DNA of 14,001 nt from positions 1 through 14,001 of the forward strand of contig JAEZLD010000207.1 in assembly GCA_023415335.1 (NCBI GenBank). Direction: 5' to 3'. Under the pieces are notes generated by a model. It did no database searches, had not been told where the DNA came from, and worked only from the letters and a program-made list of their open reading frames with translations. Shown one piece after another: positions 1 through 6,951 of this stretch (its first letter is position 1; each line of letters begins with the position of its first letter). Origin of the DNA: Bacillota bacterium (lineage in GTDB: Bacteria > Bacillota > Clostridia > Clostridiales > Caloramatoraceae). Both the position numbers and the translations under genes were made by a program.

Positions 1-255
1 GCACTTGTTATGGATAAAGAGGTTACCTGTGGCCAGGTGGAAGCTGCAATCAAGGAAGCATGTGCATATGTGAAGGACGTTACCTTGTTTGATATATACG
101 AAGGTAAGCAGATTGAAAAGGATAAAAAATCCATGGCCTTCTCTGTACTCTTTGTGCCTAAGGATGAGGAATTTACTTCTGAATCAGTTGATGGCTTCGT
201 GAAGAAGATTCTGAAGAACCTGCACAATAAGCTAAACATTGATTTAAGATCATAA
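1..255 (+). CDS. pheT: Phenylalanyl-tRNA synthetase beta subunit, C-terminal end (partial)
   Basis: This is the final 84 codons of a gene that enters from the left edge; frame 1 is open from base 1 to the TAA at 253-255. The residues correspond to the ferredoxin-fold anticodon-binding (FDX-ACB) domain that ends bacterial PheT. Seen are the opening ALVMDKEVTCGQVEAAI, the central LFDIYEGKQIEKDKKSMAFS and a closing helix that ends in LNIDLRS, which is the usual order. The beta chain pairs with PheS in a tetramer that charges tRNA-Phe in the cytoplasm, and this domain contacts the tRNA anticodon stem. The rest of the protein, including the editing domain, lies outside the window. A terminator follows, so pheT ends its transcription unit here. 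Confidence 0.9.
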   Translation, partial: ALVMDKEVTCGQVEAAIKEACAYVKDVTLFDIYEGKQIEKDKKSMAFSVLFVPKDEEFTSESVDGFVKKILKNLHNKLNIDLRS

Positions 256-310
256 CACACAGGCTCCTTATAAGTATAATTCAGGCACCTCATATACAAT
301 TCATAAGATT

Positions 311-360
311 AAGGTTAAAATATTTTGTTGCTTTGCAATAAAATATTTTAACCTTTTATT
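311..360 (+). terminator. Rho-independent terminator after pheT
   Basis: A long perfect inverted repeat pairs 311-326 with 340-355. It can extend inward to 327-330 with 336-339 (one G-U pair), leaving a five-base loop at 331-335, and a T-rich tail follows. The stem is AT-rich apart from its GG/CC base. It lies about 55 bases after the pheT stop and is nearly symmetrical, so it could act in both directions. Confidence 0.75.
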
Positions 361-424
361 TTGCTATATTAAAAATGAAGAAACAATGTTTTGGGATTGA
401 TTTAAATATACTTGCAAAATGTTG

Positions 425-453
425 TACAAGTAGTGTATTTGGTTTGTTATAAT
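425..453 (+). promoter_or_regulatory. Putative sigma-A promoter (extended -10) for the HAD gene
   Basis: A perfect TATAAT at 448-453 is preceded by TG at 445-446, giving an extended -10 (TGtTATAAT). No good -35 lies at 17 bases; the nearest TTGTAC at 422-427 is 20 bases away, too far to be ideal. The element sits between the pheT terminator and the HAD gene and leaves a leader of roughly 90 bases, in which I see no recognised riboswitch. Confidence 0.45.
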
Positions 454-552
454 ATAAGAATTAACTGATAAAATAATGTATTATTAAATTTATAAGTATT
501 TGCAGGATATTAAAAGCCTTAATTTTACTTTGTGGGTGGGAGATGAAGCTTA

Positions 553-1146
553 ATGATAAAAAATATTGTATTTGACATGGGTAACGTTTTACTGGATTAC
601 AATCCACAGGTTTGTTTAGATGCATTTTGCAATTCTGAGGATGAAAAGGAAATCATTCGCAAGGAATTATTTCAGGGGCCGGAATGGGTTATGGGAGACC
701 TGGGAGAAATTAAAGACAATGAAAGATATGATTTGGTGAAACAGCGTGTTCCAGAAAGATTTTGGAGGGCATTAAAAGAGTGCTGTGATAAATGGGATAT
801 GTGTATGGTTCCCATGGAAGGTGCAAGGGATTTCTGTAATTATACCAAGGAGCATGGCTATGGTGTTTATGTTTTATCCAATGCAAGTGATAAGTTTTAT
901 ACTTACTTTGAGAATTTCCTGCCATTAGACTATTTTGATGGAATTGTGGTATCTGCTGATATTCATATGATTAAGCCTGACAGAAGGATTTATGAGTTTT
1001 TCCTATCAAAGTATAATTTAAAAGCAGACGAATGCTTATTTATTGATGATAGACTGGAAAATGTAAAGGGTGCTTTAGCTGTTGGTATTGAGGCATATGA
1101 ATTTAAGAAGGATTTCGAAGCTATAAAAAAGACCTATGATATATAA
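553..1146 (+). CDS. HAD-superfamily hydrolase, YihX-like (HAD-IA)
   Basis: This 197-residue protein is a cytoplasmic haloacid-dehalogenase-fold phosphatase of the group that includes E. coli YihX (alpha-glucose-1-phosphate phosphatase). All four HAD motifs are visible. Motif I is FDMGNVLLD with nucleophile D8, motif II is LSNAS with S109, motif III is K141 in MIKPDRRIY, and motif IV is FIDDRLENV with D165/D166. The second Asp of the usual DxD is Gly10, which is the normal DxGNV form of this subfamily. An alpha-helical cap lies between about residues 15 and 90. Length is typical. The start is supported by a GGGAG site about 11 bases upstream and by motif I beginning at residue 7. It stands alone after its own promoter. 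The substrate cannot be read from the sequence; a small sugar or nucleotide phosphate is likely. Confidence 0.88.
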   Translation: MIKNIVFDMGNVLLDYNPQVCLDAFCNSEDEKEIIRKELFQGPEWVMGDLGEIKDNERYDLVKQRVPERFWRALKECCDKWDMCMVPMEGARDFCNYTKEHGYGVYVLSNASDKFYTYFENFLPLDYFDGIVVSADIHMIKPDRRIYEFFLSKYNLKADECLFIDDRLENVKGALAVGIEAYEFKKDFEAIKKTYDI

Positions 1147-1154
1147 GGTTCAAG

Positions 1155-1386
1155 GTGTATGAGTTTCATAATCATAAAATGCCCTTTGTTATTGAGGTAA
1201 CAAAAAAATTGTTTTCCAAAATAGAAGCCACAATTAATGACTTGGGAGGCATAATCACCATATATGATACAATTGATTTAGAGCTTAGGAGGAAACCATG
1301 ATTTATTTTTAGAGACTGCAACCAAACTCTATATTAATAAGTCAAATATTATAGATATCCATAAAATGAAAGGGAAATATCAGTAG
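1155..1386 (+). pseudogene. Possible decayed or frameshifted gene remnant
   Basis: The 279-base gap between the HAD and GNAT genes is not featureless. A reading frame from a GTG at 1155 (or ATG at 1179) is open for 48 codons to a TGA at 1299-1301, with protein-like content (KKLFSKIEATINDLGG). A second frame, open from 1282 to the TAG at 1384-1386, continues with LFLETATKLYINKSN. An AGGAGG lies at 1288-1293, but the ATG after it gives only four codons. Two adjacent open frames offset by one base suggest a small gene broken by a frameshift. I do not recognise the family. The alternative is chance open frames in an AT-rich spacer, so confidence is low. Confidence 0.25.
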
Positions 1387-1425
1387 AAAAAACACATTAA
1401 GGGGATTAGTGGAGGTGATAGCTAT

Positions 1426-1839
1426 ATGAATTTTAGAATAACCGATAAAGTAAGCAAACAGGAAGTGGAAATAATACACTCTGGCCTGCTGGAGTATAAT
1501 TTAAGCAAAATAGAAGACAAGAATATTAGAGACATAGGAATATTTCTGGAAAATGATACCGGAGAAATAACTGCTGGGCTCATTGGTGATACAAACGGAA
1601 ACTGGCTAAAGATAAAATATTTATGGGTAGATAAGGCATCTAGGGGTATGGGTGTTGGAAGCAGGATTCTCCAAGCAGCAGAGGAAGAGGCTAAAGCACG
1701 TGGGTGCAGGTTTGTATTCCTGGATACCTTTGGATTCCAAGCACCTGATTTTTATAAAAATTATGGTTATAAGAATGTGTTTACATTAGAAGAGTATCCT
1801 GTAACAGGTAAAAGATATTATTTTGTAAAGGAGCTATAA
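1426..1839 (+). CDS. GNAT-family N-acetyltransferase
   Basis: This is a 137-residue single-domain protein of the Gcn5-related N-acetyltransferase family, which moves acetyl from acetyl-CoA to an amine. The acetyl-CoA pyrophosphate-binding motif A is clear: strand KYLWVD, then RGMGVG at residues 73-78, then the helix SRILQAAEEEAKARG. The strand FVFLDTFGFQAPDFYKNYGYK forms motif B and includes the usual C-terminal Tyr. Length is normal. The start is well supported by GGAGGTGAT a few bases upstream of the ATG. A short gap of about 49 bases leads to the next gene, so the two may be co-transcribed. The substrate is unknown; small-molecule or protein amines are both possible. Confidence 0.88.
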   Translation: MNFRITDKVSKQEVEIIHSGLLEYNLSKIEDKNIRDIGIFLENDTGEITAGLIGDTNGNWLKIKYLWVDKASRGMGVGSRILQAAEEEAKARGCRFVFLDTFGFQAPDFYKNYGYKNVFTLEEYPVTGKRYYFVKEL

Positions 1840-1888
1840 AATAAAATCTTTTTATAGGGCAATAATGTTAATATGAAAGGAAAAGCTT

Positions 1889-2341
1889 ATGGTACATTTA
1901 GTATATTGTGATGACAAGGCAAAGGTTTTAGAGAAGATATTGGATGGATCCAAGATCATGATAATAAGGGCTGCCACTGGAAGAAAGATACCACACAGCA
2001 GGGTATTTGCAGGGGAGAAGCTTTATTTTATGAAAAAGGGTACATCAAAAATTACAGCTACCGCAGATGTTAAGTCAGTGCAAAACTTTGTTAAGCTGTC
2101 AGAGGATGAAATAGTAAAGGTGCTTGAGGATAATCAGGACAAGCTGAGCTTAAATGAAAAGCAGAAGGAGCGATGGCATAAAAAGTGTATGTGTTTAGTG
2201 GAATTTGGGAACGTAGAGAAAATAGAACCTCTTGAGTTTGACCACCAAAGCAATATGGATGACTGGCTTATAATAGAGAGAATAGAGGATGTGGTAGTAG
2301 GTACAAGCATTCCCTATAACTATGACAAATCAAGGCTATAG
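1889..2341 (+). CDS. ASCH/PUA-like domain protein
   Basis: This 150-residue soluble protein resembles the small ASCH (PUA-like beta-barrel) proteins of Firmicutes. Seen are KILDGSKIMIIRAATGRKIPHSRVFAGEKLYFMKKGT near residues 16-52, which is the 'target/input' strand and basic pocket typical of the fold, then a strand with ITATADVKSV, a helical insert near residues 72-100, and a strand MCLVEFGNVEKI. The family is thought to bind RNA or modified bases, but the role of this subgroup is not established. The site AAAGGAA lies 8-13 bases before the ATG. The 3' end overlaps, or sits just before, the next gene, which suggests coupling. I assign the fold with moderate confidence and no function. Confidence 0.6.
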   Translation: MVHLVYCDDKAKVLEKILDGSKIMIIRAATGRKIPHSRVFAGEKLYFMKKGTSKITATADVKSVQNFVKLSEDEIVKVLEDNQDKLSLNEKQKERWHKKCMCLVEFGNVEKIEPLEFDHQSNMDDWLIIERIEDVVVGTSIPYNYDKSRL

Positions 2342-2384
2342 CTTTAAAATGTACACACAACTATACAGAAGGGTAAAGATTGCT

Positions 2385-3164
2385 ATGCAATTTTCAAATA
2401 GGAAGATGATAATTAGAGGATTAATTGCTATTATAGGCATATTGGGCTTCCTTTGGTTCCTGATGCCATTTTTTACACATCTTATAATGAATATAGGAAA
2501 TTTAACCGGCTCCATAGTGTTTGCATGCCTTATTATTTATGGTATATGGATGCCTCATATAAACAGCTTTATAGCCTGGGCCTGGCATAAGGCTTTTGGT
2601 AGGATTGTACTGTGGGTACTGATGCTTCTTGCAGCAATAATAATTGTACTTGTTGTTGCGCTTTCTGGACTCATGATAAATGCAGCAAATCAGAAGCCAG
2701 GTGACAAACCAACAGTTGTTATACTAGGCTGTGGGGTTTACGGTGAGCGTCCAAGCCTTATGCTGATTGAGAGGATGGATGCTGCATATAACTACTTAAT
2801 TGATAATAAGGATACAGTTTGTATTTTGTCAGGGGGCCAGGGGTCTGGAGAAAACATATCCGAGGCAGAATGTATGTACAGGTACTTGACAAAAAAGGGA
2901 ATAGACAAGGAACGCCTATATAAAGAGGATAAATCAACCTCTACCCGGGAGAATCTAGCTTTTTCAAAGGAAATAATTGCTCAGTACGGTTTAAACCCCC
3001 AGGTGGCAATTGTAACAAACGAGTTCCATGAATACAGGTCAGGAAGGGTGGCAAAAACCCTTGGATTAGAAGCCTCATCCATACCTGGGTGTACTGCATG
3101 GTGGCTTTTTCCAACCTATTATGTAAGGGAGCTGTACGGAATACTGTATGAGTGGGTGTTTTAA
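2385..3164 (+). CDS. YdcF/SanA-like membrane protein (DUF218)
   Basis: This protein has about three N-terminal membrane segments (roughly residues 9-31, 37-54 and 70-94) and a C-terminal DUF218 domain (about 107-259). The domain motifs are visible: VVILGCGVYGERPSLMLIERMDAA, LSGGQGSGENISEAECM, the basic-acidic STSTRENLAFS, and VTNEFHEYRSGRVAKTLGL. YdcF-like proteins are linked to envelope maintenance and vancomycin sensitivity (SanA), but their biochemical activity is not settled. I chose ATG 2385 because AGAAGGG precedes it by 11 bases and the hydrophobic run begins soon after. In-frame ATGs at 2322 (overlapping the ASCH gene by 20 bases) and 2349 would add 21 or 12 residues and lack a comparable site. 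A terminator follows directly. Confidence 0.85.
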   Translation: MQFSNRKMIIRGLIAIIGILGFLWFLMPFFTHLIMNIGNLTGSIVFACLIIYGIWMPHINSFIAWAWHKAFGRIVLWVLMLLAAIIIVLVVALSGLMINAANQKPGDKPTVVILGCGVYGERPSLMLIERMDAAYNYLIDNKDTVCILSGGQGSGENISEAECMYRYLTKKGIDKERLYKEDKSTSTRENLAFSKEIIAQYGLNPQVAIVTNEFHEYRSGRVAKTLGLEASSIPGCTAWWLFPTYYVRELYGILYEWVF

Positions 3165-3196
3165 TATATTATAGAATAAACAGATTGTTATTTTAC

Positions 3197-3221
3197 TAGC
3201 GTCATTTAGACGCTATTTTTT
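3197..3221 (+). terminator. Rho-independent terminator after the YdcF-like gene
   Basis: A perfect seven-base stem, TAGCGTC at 3197-3203 with GACGCTA at 3209-3215, encloses a five-base loop and is followed by six T residues. It lies about 33 bases after the YdcF-like stop codon and closes the GNAT-ASCH-YdcF unit. Confidence 0.85.
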
Positions 3222-3226
3222 GTAAT

Positions 3227-3278
3227 AGATATCTGACAAGCAATATACGAGCTATTTCCTATTGCAAGATATCTGACA
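3227..3278 (+). repeat. 12-base direct repeat pair upstream of the YcaQ-like gene
   Basis: AGATATCTGACA occurs at 3227-3238 and again at 3267-3278, exactly 40 bases apart, or about four helical turns. The second copy overlaps the proposed -35 box. It could be a pair of regulator sites on one face of the DNA, or a chance or duplicated segment. Confidence 0.35.
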
Positions 3279-3302
3279 TAAATAGTAAATATATGTTAAA
3301 AT
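3273..3302 (+). promoter_or_regulatory. Putative sigma-A promoter for the YcaQ-like gene
   Basis: CTGACA at 3273-3278 (five of six -35 matches) is 18 bases from TAAAAT at 3297-3302, which carries an upstream TG at 3294-3295 (extended -10). It follows the terminator at 3197-3221. The -35 falls inside the second copy of a 12-base direct repeat. Confidence 0.55.
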
Positions 3303-3348
3303 TAATATAATTTCAATCTATAAAAACATGTTTTACGAGGATGGTTAT

Positions 3349-4536
3349 ATGACAGATATAATATCAAAGAAAGAGGCAAGAAGGTTTCTTGTTAAGTATC
3401 ACAACCTGAATGGAAGCAGATATCTTAAGGGGATAGATGGGGTAAGGGCAATAATGAAGCAGCTTGGTAGTATACAGTACGACCCATTAAATGTAGTTGG
3501 AAGGAATGCCGACCTTGTGCTTCAGTCCAGGGTGGATGGGTATACCGCCCATATGCTGCATCAGCTGCTATATGATGAGCATTATCTTGTGGATGGCTTT
3601 GACAAGGAAATGTGTATCTACAGAACAGAGGAGTATCCTAAGTTTGCTAATATCCGCAAGACTCGTACTGAGGGATCAATTATAAGGACTATAAATCATA
3701 GGGGTCAGGGTGAGGCATTGAACATTCTTAATGATGTCCGGGAGTATATACATAAGTATGGTACCACAGCAAGCAAGGATATATCGATTGGTGAAATTCA
3801 AAGCTATGACGGGTGGGGACATAGAAAGCTTTCCAGTGTGGCGCTTGATTACTTATATAATTCTGGAGAACTGTGTGTAATGAATAAGAAAGGTACACAG
3901 AAGTATTATGATTTAACAGAGAGGGTTCTGCCACAGGAGGCATGTGCAAAATATGATTTTATGACAATAGAGGAGTTTATTGATTGGTATGTGCTAAGAA
4001 GGGTTAAATGTGTAGGAATGCTTTGGGATAAAAAAGGTGGTGCCTGGCAGGGATACTATTTAAGTGACGACACCATAAGAAAACAGTCCCTAAGGCGGCT
4101 TATAGAAAAGGGTAAGGTGACCCGGATTAGTGTGGAGAGTGTACAGAGAGAGGTTTATATGGACAGCAGTGACATAGCTCTGCTGAACAGTAGGGAGCAT
4201 GCACCACAGGTAAGATTTCTTGCACCACTGGACAATATGCTATGGGATAGAAACATGGTAAAAAGCCTGTTTGATTTTGAATACAGCTGGGAGGTTTATA
4301 CCCCTGCGGCAAAACGTAAATATGGCTATTATGTTCTGCCAGTATTATATGGAGACAAGCTTGTTGCACGCTTTGAACCAGAGTATTATGCAAAGGCGAA
4401 AAAGCTATCAATCAAAAAATGGTGGTGGGAGCCTAACGCTGAGCAGACAAAAGAGTTTATTGAAGCATTAGAGAGTGAGAAGGAGAGGTTTGGCAGGTTC
4501 TTATTTGAATCATACGGAATGATTAACCATCAATGA
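3349..4536 (+). CDS. YcaQ-like winged-helix DNA glycosylase (HTH_42)
   Basis: This 395-residue protein of the HTH_42 superfamily resembles E. coli YcaQ, a glycosylase that unhooks interstrand DNA crosslinks and removes bulky alkylated purines. The N-terminal block is typical: SKKEARRFLVKYHNL, then LGSIQYDPLNVVGRNADLVLQSRV, then YDEHYLVDGFDKEMCIY. The catalytic Q-hydrophobic-D signature of the YcaQ branch is seen as Q43-Y44-D45, in contrast to the QxQ form of AlkZ-type self-resistance enzymes. Winged-helix segments fill the middle, and the conserved end LAPLDNMLWDRNMV...FDFEYSWEVYTP...YYVLPVLYGDKLVARFEPE is complete. I chose ATG 3349 because GAGG lies eight bases upstream; an upstream in-frame ATG at 3328 has no such site. 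The 55-base gap to the next GNAT suggests possible co-transcription. Confidence 0.88.
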   Translation: MTDIISKKEARRFLVKYHNLNGSRYLKGIDGVRAIMKQLGSIQYDPLNVVGRNADLVLQSRVDGYTAHMLHQLLYDEHYLVDGFDKEMCIYRTEEYPKFANIRKTRTEGSIIRTINHRGQGEALNILNDVREYIHKYGTTASKDISIGEIQSYDGWGHRKLSSVALDYLYNSGELCVMNKKGTQKYYDLTERVLPQEACAKYDFMTIEEFIDWYVLRRVKCVGMLWDKKGGAWQGYYLSDDTIRKQSLRRLIEKGKVTRISVESVQREVYMDSSDIALLNSREHAPQVRFLAPLDNMLWDRNMVKSLFDFEYSWEVYTPAAKRKYGYYVLPVLYGDKLVARFEPEYYAKAKKLSIKKWWWEPNAEQTKEFIEALESEKERFGRFLFESYGMINHQ

Positions 4537-4591
4537 GAAAATACAAATACTTTAGCACACAGACTATTGGTATGTAGCATAGGAGGGTATA

Positions 4592-5014
4592 ATGGAGTTT
4601 AAGGAAAACCAATTATTATATGATGATTATTACAAGCTAAGGGAAAGCGTTGGGTGGATTAATTTTTTTGAACAACAGACAAGATCCGCATTAAAAAGCA
4701 GCCTATATACAGTAACTGCCTTTACAGAAAAACAGGCTGTTGCCATGGGAAGGGTAATTGGTGATGGATTATACTATACTATTGTTGATGTTGTGGTTAA
4801 TCCTGATTACCAGGGACAGCATATTGGAAGTTTAATTATAGAAAAAATATTAGACTTTATCCGCGGGCAAATACCATGTGGAAGCCGCTGTACTGTTATG
4901 CTTATTGCGGCATCCGGCAAGGAAGGGTTTTATGAAAAAATGGGGTTTAAGAGAATACCTAATGAAGATACTGGGTCAGGAATGAAGAGAGTTATTTATA
5001 ATAAAGAGCTCTAG
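4592..5014 (+). CDS. GNAT-family N-acetyltransferase
   Basis: This second GNAT in the window has 140 residues. The acetyl-CoA motif A is at VDVVVNPDYQGQHIG (Q74-G79), followed by the helix SLIIEKILDFIRGQ. The strand TVMLIAASGKEGFYEKMGFKRIP gives motif B with its Tyr and the Gly-Phe turn. It looks like the many small YkwB/ElaA-type acetyltransferases of Firmicutes and shares little with the GNAT at 1426-1839 beyond the fold, so it is not a recent duplication. AGGAGG lies five bases before the ATG. It sits between the YcaQ-like and alpha/beta hydrolase genes with gaps of about 55 and 39 bases. The substrate is unknown. Confidence 0.87.
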   Translation: MEFKENQLLYDDYYKLRESVGWINFFEQQTRSALKSSLYTVTAFTEKQAVAMGRVIGDGLYYTIVDVVVNPDYQGQHIGSLIIEKILDFIRGQIPCGSRCTVMLIAASGKEGFYEKMGFKRIPNEDTGSGMKRVIYNKEL

Positions 5015-5053
5015 GAAGCTTATTATATATAATAAACATAGTGAGGCAATAGG

Positions 5054-5755
5054 ATGTTAATAGAAGCTGTGAAAATAAATTCAATACCAGCAATGGTATA
5101 CGGTGAAAAGTCAGACAAGGTATACTTGTTTGCACATGGGCAGAATGGTTATAAGGAGGAAGCAGAGCCCTTTGCAGAGCTTGTAGAGTCAAGTGGGTGG
5201 CAGGTAATAAGCATAGACCTGCCCGGCCATGGACAGCGCAAGGATGAGGGCGATAGATTCTTCCCATGGTTTATTGTTCCAGAGCTGCAGCAGGTATGGG
5301 ATTACATGAGCAGAAGATGGAACAATATAGCCCTTCGTGCCAACAGCATAGGAGCATGGTATTCCATGCTGGCCTATAATGGGAAAAATATAGACCATAC
5401 ACTATTCGTATCCCCCATACTTGACATGGAACACTTAATTAAAAACATGATGGTCTGGGCTGGAGTTTCGGAAAAACAGCTGGAGAGGGAGCAGAGTATT
5501 GAGACTTCCTTCGGACAAACCTTATCCTGGAGGTACCTGTGCTATGCAAGGGAGAATGCTATAATTACCTGGCAATGTCCCACAAGGATACTTTATGGAA
5601 GCTGTGATAGCCTTACAGAGAGGTCTGTTGTAGATGAGTTTGCTAAGAATTTTGACTGTGACCTGATGGTTATGGAAAGTGGGGAGCACTGGTTCCATAC
5701 GAAAGAACAGCTAGATGTATTAAATAATTGGATAATAGAAAATCCTTTTTTATAG
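5054..5755 (+). CDS. Alpha/beta hydrolase
   Basis: This is a 233-residue cytoplasmic serine hydrolase with no signal peptide. Seen are the oxyanion loop FAHGQNGYKEEAEPFAEL (H28-G29), the turn IDLPGHGQRKD, the nucleophile elbow ANSIGAW with S98 (G replaced by A in the first position of GxSxG), the acid D185 in YGSCDSLTE, and the likely catalytic H212 in GEHWFH. The lid between about residues 120 and 165 is short. It fits small carboxylesterases or lipases, but the substrate is not evident. The GTGAGG site is seven bases before the ATG. It is spaced 39 bases from the GNAT and 36 from the DUF5131 gene, all in the same direction, so transcription from the YcaQ-like promoter may run through. Confidence 0.85.
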   Translation: MLIEAVKINSIPAMVYGEKSDKVYLFAHGQNGYKEEAEPFAELVESSGWQVISIDLPGHGQRKDEGDRFFPWFIVPELQQVWDYMSRRWNNIALRANSIGAWYSMLAYNGKNIDHTLFVSPILDMEHLIKNMMVWAGVSEKQLEREQSIETSFGQTLSWRYLCYARENAIITWQCPTRILYGSCDSLTERSVVDEFAKNFDCDLMVMESGEHWFHTKEQLDVLNNWIIENPFL

Positions 5756-5791
5756 TATCTATCATTTTTAAACTAATAAGGCGGTGATAAC

Positions 5792-6499
5792 ATGTCTATG
5801 TGGAATCCATGGAGAGGGTGTCATAAATACAGCGAAGGCTGCAGGTTCTGCTACATTCACAAGGGTGATGCTAAGCGGGGAGTGGATACAAACCAGATTG
5901 TGAAGACGGATAAATTTTATGCACCTGTTGAAAAGAATAAAAAAGGTGATTACAGGATGAAGTCAGGACAGCTGGTGTATCTATGCTTTTCAACAGATTT
6001 TCTTTTGGAGGATGCGGATGAGTGGAGAGATGAGTGCTGGAAAATGATAAAGGAACGCTCAGACCTTACCTTCTTATTCTTGACTAAAAGGATTGAGAGG
6101 TTCATGGAGTGTATACCTGAGGACTGGGATGGTGGGTATGACAATGTGGTTGTTGGCTGTACAATAGAAAACCAGGATAGAGCTGACTTCAGGCTTTCTA
6201 TCTTTGATGACCTGTCAATAAAGCATAAAAACATCATATGCCAGCCGCTTGTAGAGAAGATAGATATATCCAACCATCTGAAAAATGTTGAATTGGTGGT
6301 TGTTGGGGGAGAATCGGACACCAATGCAAGGCCTCTTGATTATGACTGGGTTTTGTCTATCAGGCAGCAGTGCATAGAAGCAAATGTCCATTTCCAGTTC
6401 AGGCAGTGTGGAACTAATTTTATAAAGGATGAAAAGCTGTATAAGCTTAATGTAAGAATGCTGTGCAGCCAGGCAAGAAAGGCAGATATAGACTGGTAA
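5792..6499 (+). CDS. DUF5131 (phage Gp37/Gp68-like) three-cysteine protein
   Basis: This 235-residue protein is of the DUF5131/Gp37_Gp68 family, known from phages and mobile elements. The N-terminus has the family signature WNPWRGCHKYSEGCRFCY, with C10, C17 and C20 spaced Cx6CxxC. This resembles a radical-SAM 4Fe-4S site but has altered spacing. Further family hallmarks are LCFSTDFLLEDADEWR, the strand FLFLTKRIERF, VVVGCTIENQDRAD, and the late ELVVVGGESDTNARPLDYDWV followed by FQFRQCGTNF. The biochemical function is not established; members often sit beside a 'three-Cys-motif partner' (TcmP) gene, which I do not see here. The start at 5792 follows AAGGCGGTGAT; an in-frame ATG two codons later is possible. 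Confidence 0.85.
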   Translation: MSMWNPWRGCHKYSEGCRFCYIHKGDAKRGVDTNQIVKTDKFYAPVEKNKKGDYRMKSGQLVYLCFSTDFLLEDADEWRDECWKMIKERSDLTFLFLTKRIERFMECIPEDWDGGYDNVVVGCTIENQDRADFRLSIFDDLSIKHKNIICQPLVEKIDISNHLKNVELVVVGGESDTNARPLDYDWVLSIRQQCIEANVHFQFRQCGTNFIKDEKLYKLNVRMLCSQARKADIDW

Positions 6500-6848
6500 A
6501 CTGAGAAGAGCATGGTGATAAAAGCAAAAGGTTATTAGGGAGAGTTTGAATAAAAACAAACTTCTGTAAATTGACGAACTGATTGTTTTGTTTCCCTTAT
6601 AATGACAATATCACTGAATGGAATAATTACATCCTTCCCTCTATATATTTTAATTAATACTACTTTTAGCGGTATAGTCAAATCTATCAGCATTTTATTG
6701 ACAGACTCGGATTGTTTGTTAATACTTACCTTGATAATTGAATGAATATTTGTATTTAGTTGGCATGAAATATAATTGGTATATAAGGGAACTGGTAATT
6801 GGTTAGAATTAATTATCGCCGATTTTTACATATTTTTTAAAATTGCAG
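6500..6848. other. Non-coding stretch before the mur operon
   Basis: I see no convincing gene here on either strand. No clear terminator follows the DUF5131 gene. An AT-rich tract contains several -10-like and -35-like words, of which only one pair (6698-6726) is spaced well. The sequence is too AT-rich for such matches to mean much. Confidence 0.5.
6698..6726 (+). promoter_or_regulatory. Possible upstream promoter
   Basis: A perfect TTGACA at 6698-6703 is 17 bases from AATACT at 6721-6726 (four of six matches). It points toward the mur operon about 150 bases before the main promoter and could be a second, weaker start. It could also be chance in AT-rich DNA. Confidence 0.3.
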
Positions 6849-6876
6849 TTGTAATTTTTTTCAAGTAATGTATAAT
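6849..6876 (+). promoter_or_regulatory. Sigma-A promoter of the mur operon
   Basis: TTGTAA at 6849-6854 is 16 bases from a perfect TATAAT at 6871-6876. Transcription would begin near 6883, so the transcript would open almost exactly at the antiterminator site at 6885. That placement supports the assignment. Confidence 0.65.
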
Positions 6877-6884
6877 AAAGCTAA

Positions 6885-6914
6885 GGTGTGTTATCGAAAG
6901 AGCAAGAACCTTAA
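6885..6914 (+). promoter_or_regulatory. Ribonucleic antiterminator (RAT) for a LicT/BglG-type protein
   Basis: The sequence matches the known RAT pattern. GG at 6885-6886 and TGTTA at 6889-6893 begin it; a TC-GAAA-GA hairpin tip lies at 6894-6901, and GCAAGAACCT at 6902-6911 closes the lower stem, where the family has GCAAAACCT. Its 3' half is also the 5' arm of the terminator at 6897-6950, so the two structures exclude each other. Binding of the antiterminator encoded at 11723-12562 would stabilise the RAT and allow read-through into murP. Confidence 0.75.
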
Positions 6915-6951
6915 AACAGGGATATCCCTGCTTTAAGGTTCTTGCTCTTTT
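6897..6951 (+). terminator. Leader terminator of the mur operon
   Basis: A perfect 19-base stem pairs 6897-6915 with 6932-6950. After one mismatch (A6916/C6931) an inner stem CAGGG/CCCTG (6917-6921 with 6926-6930) closes on an ATAT loop. A short T run ends at about 6951. The structure lies between the promoter and murP and overlaps the RAT, as in LicT/BglG-controlled leaders. Confidence 0.8.

Noticed and set aside
1834..1857. CTATAAA/TTTATAG repeat as terminator after the first GNAT
   Set aside because: The stem is entirely weak AT pairs with one GC pair and is not followed by a T run.
553..6499. The accessory gene string as a phage or integrative element carrying DUF5131
   Set aside because: There is no integrase, terminase, attachment-site repeat or tRNA next to it, and base use does not differ visibly from the neighbours.
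6571..6603. TTGACG and TATAAT pair as a promoter
   Set aside because: The spacer is 21 bases, too long for a normal sigma-A promoter.
6761..6780. TGGCAT followed by TTGG as a sigma-54 promoter
   Set aside because: The second element lacks the required GC and the spacing does not fit the -24/-12 pattern.
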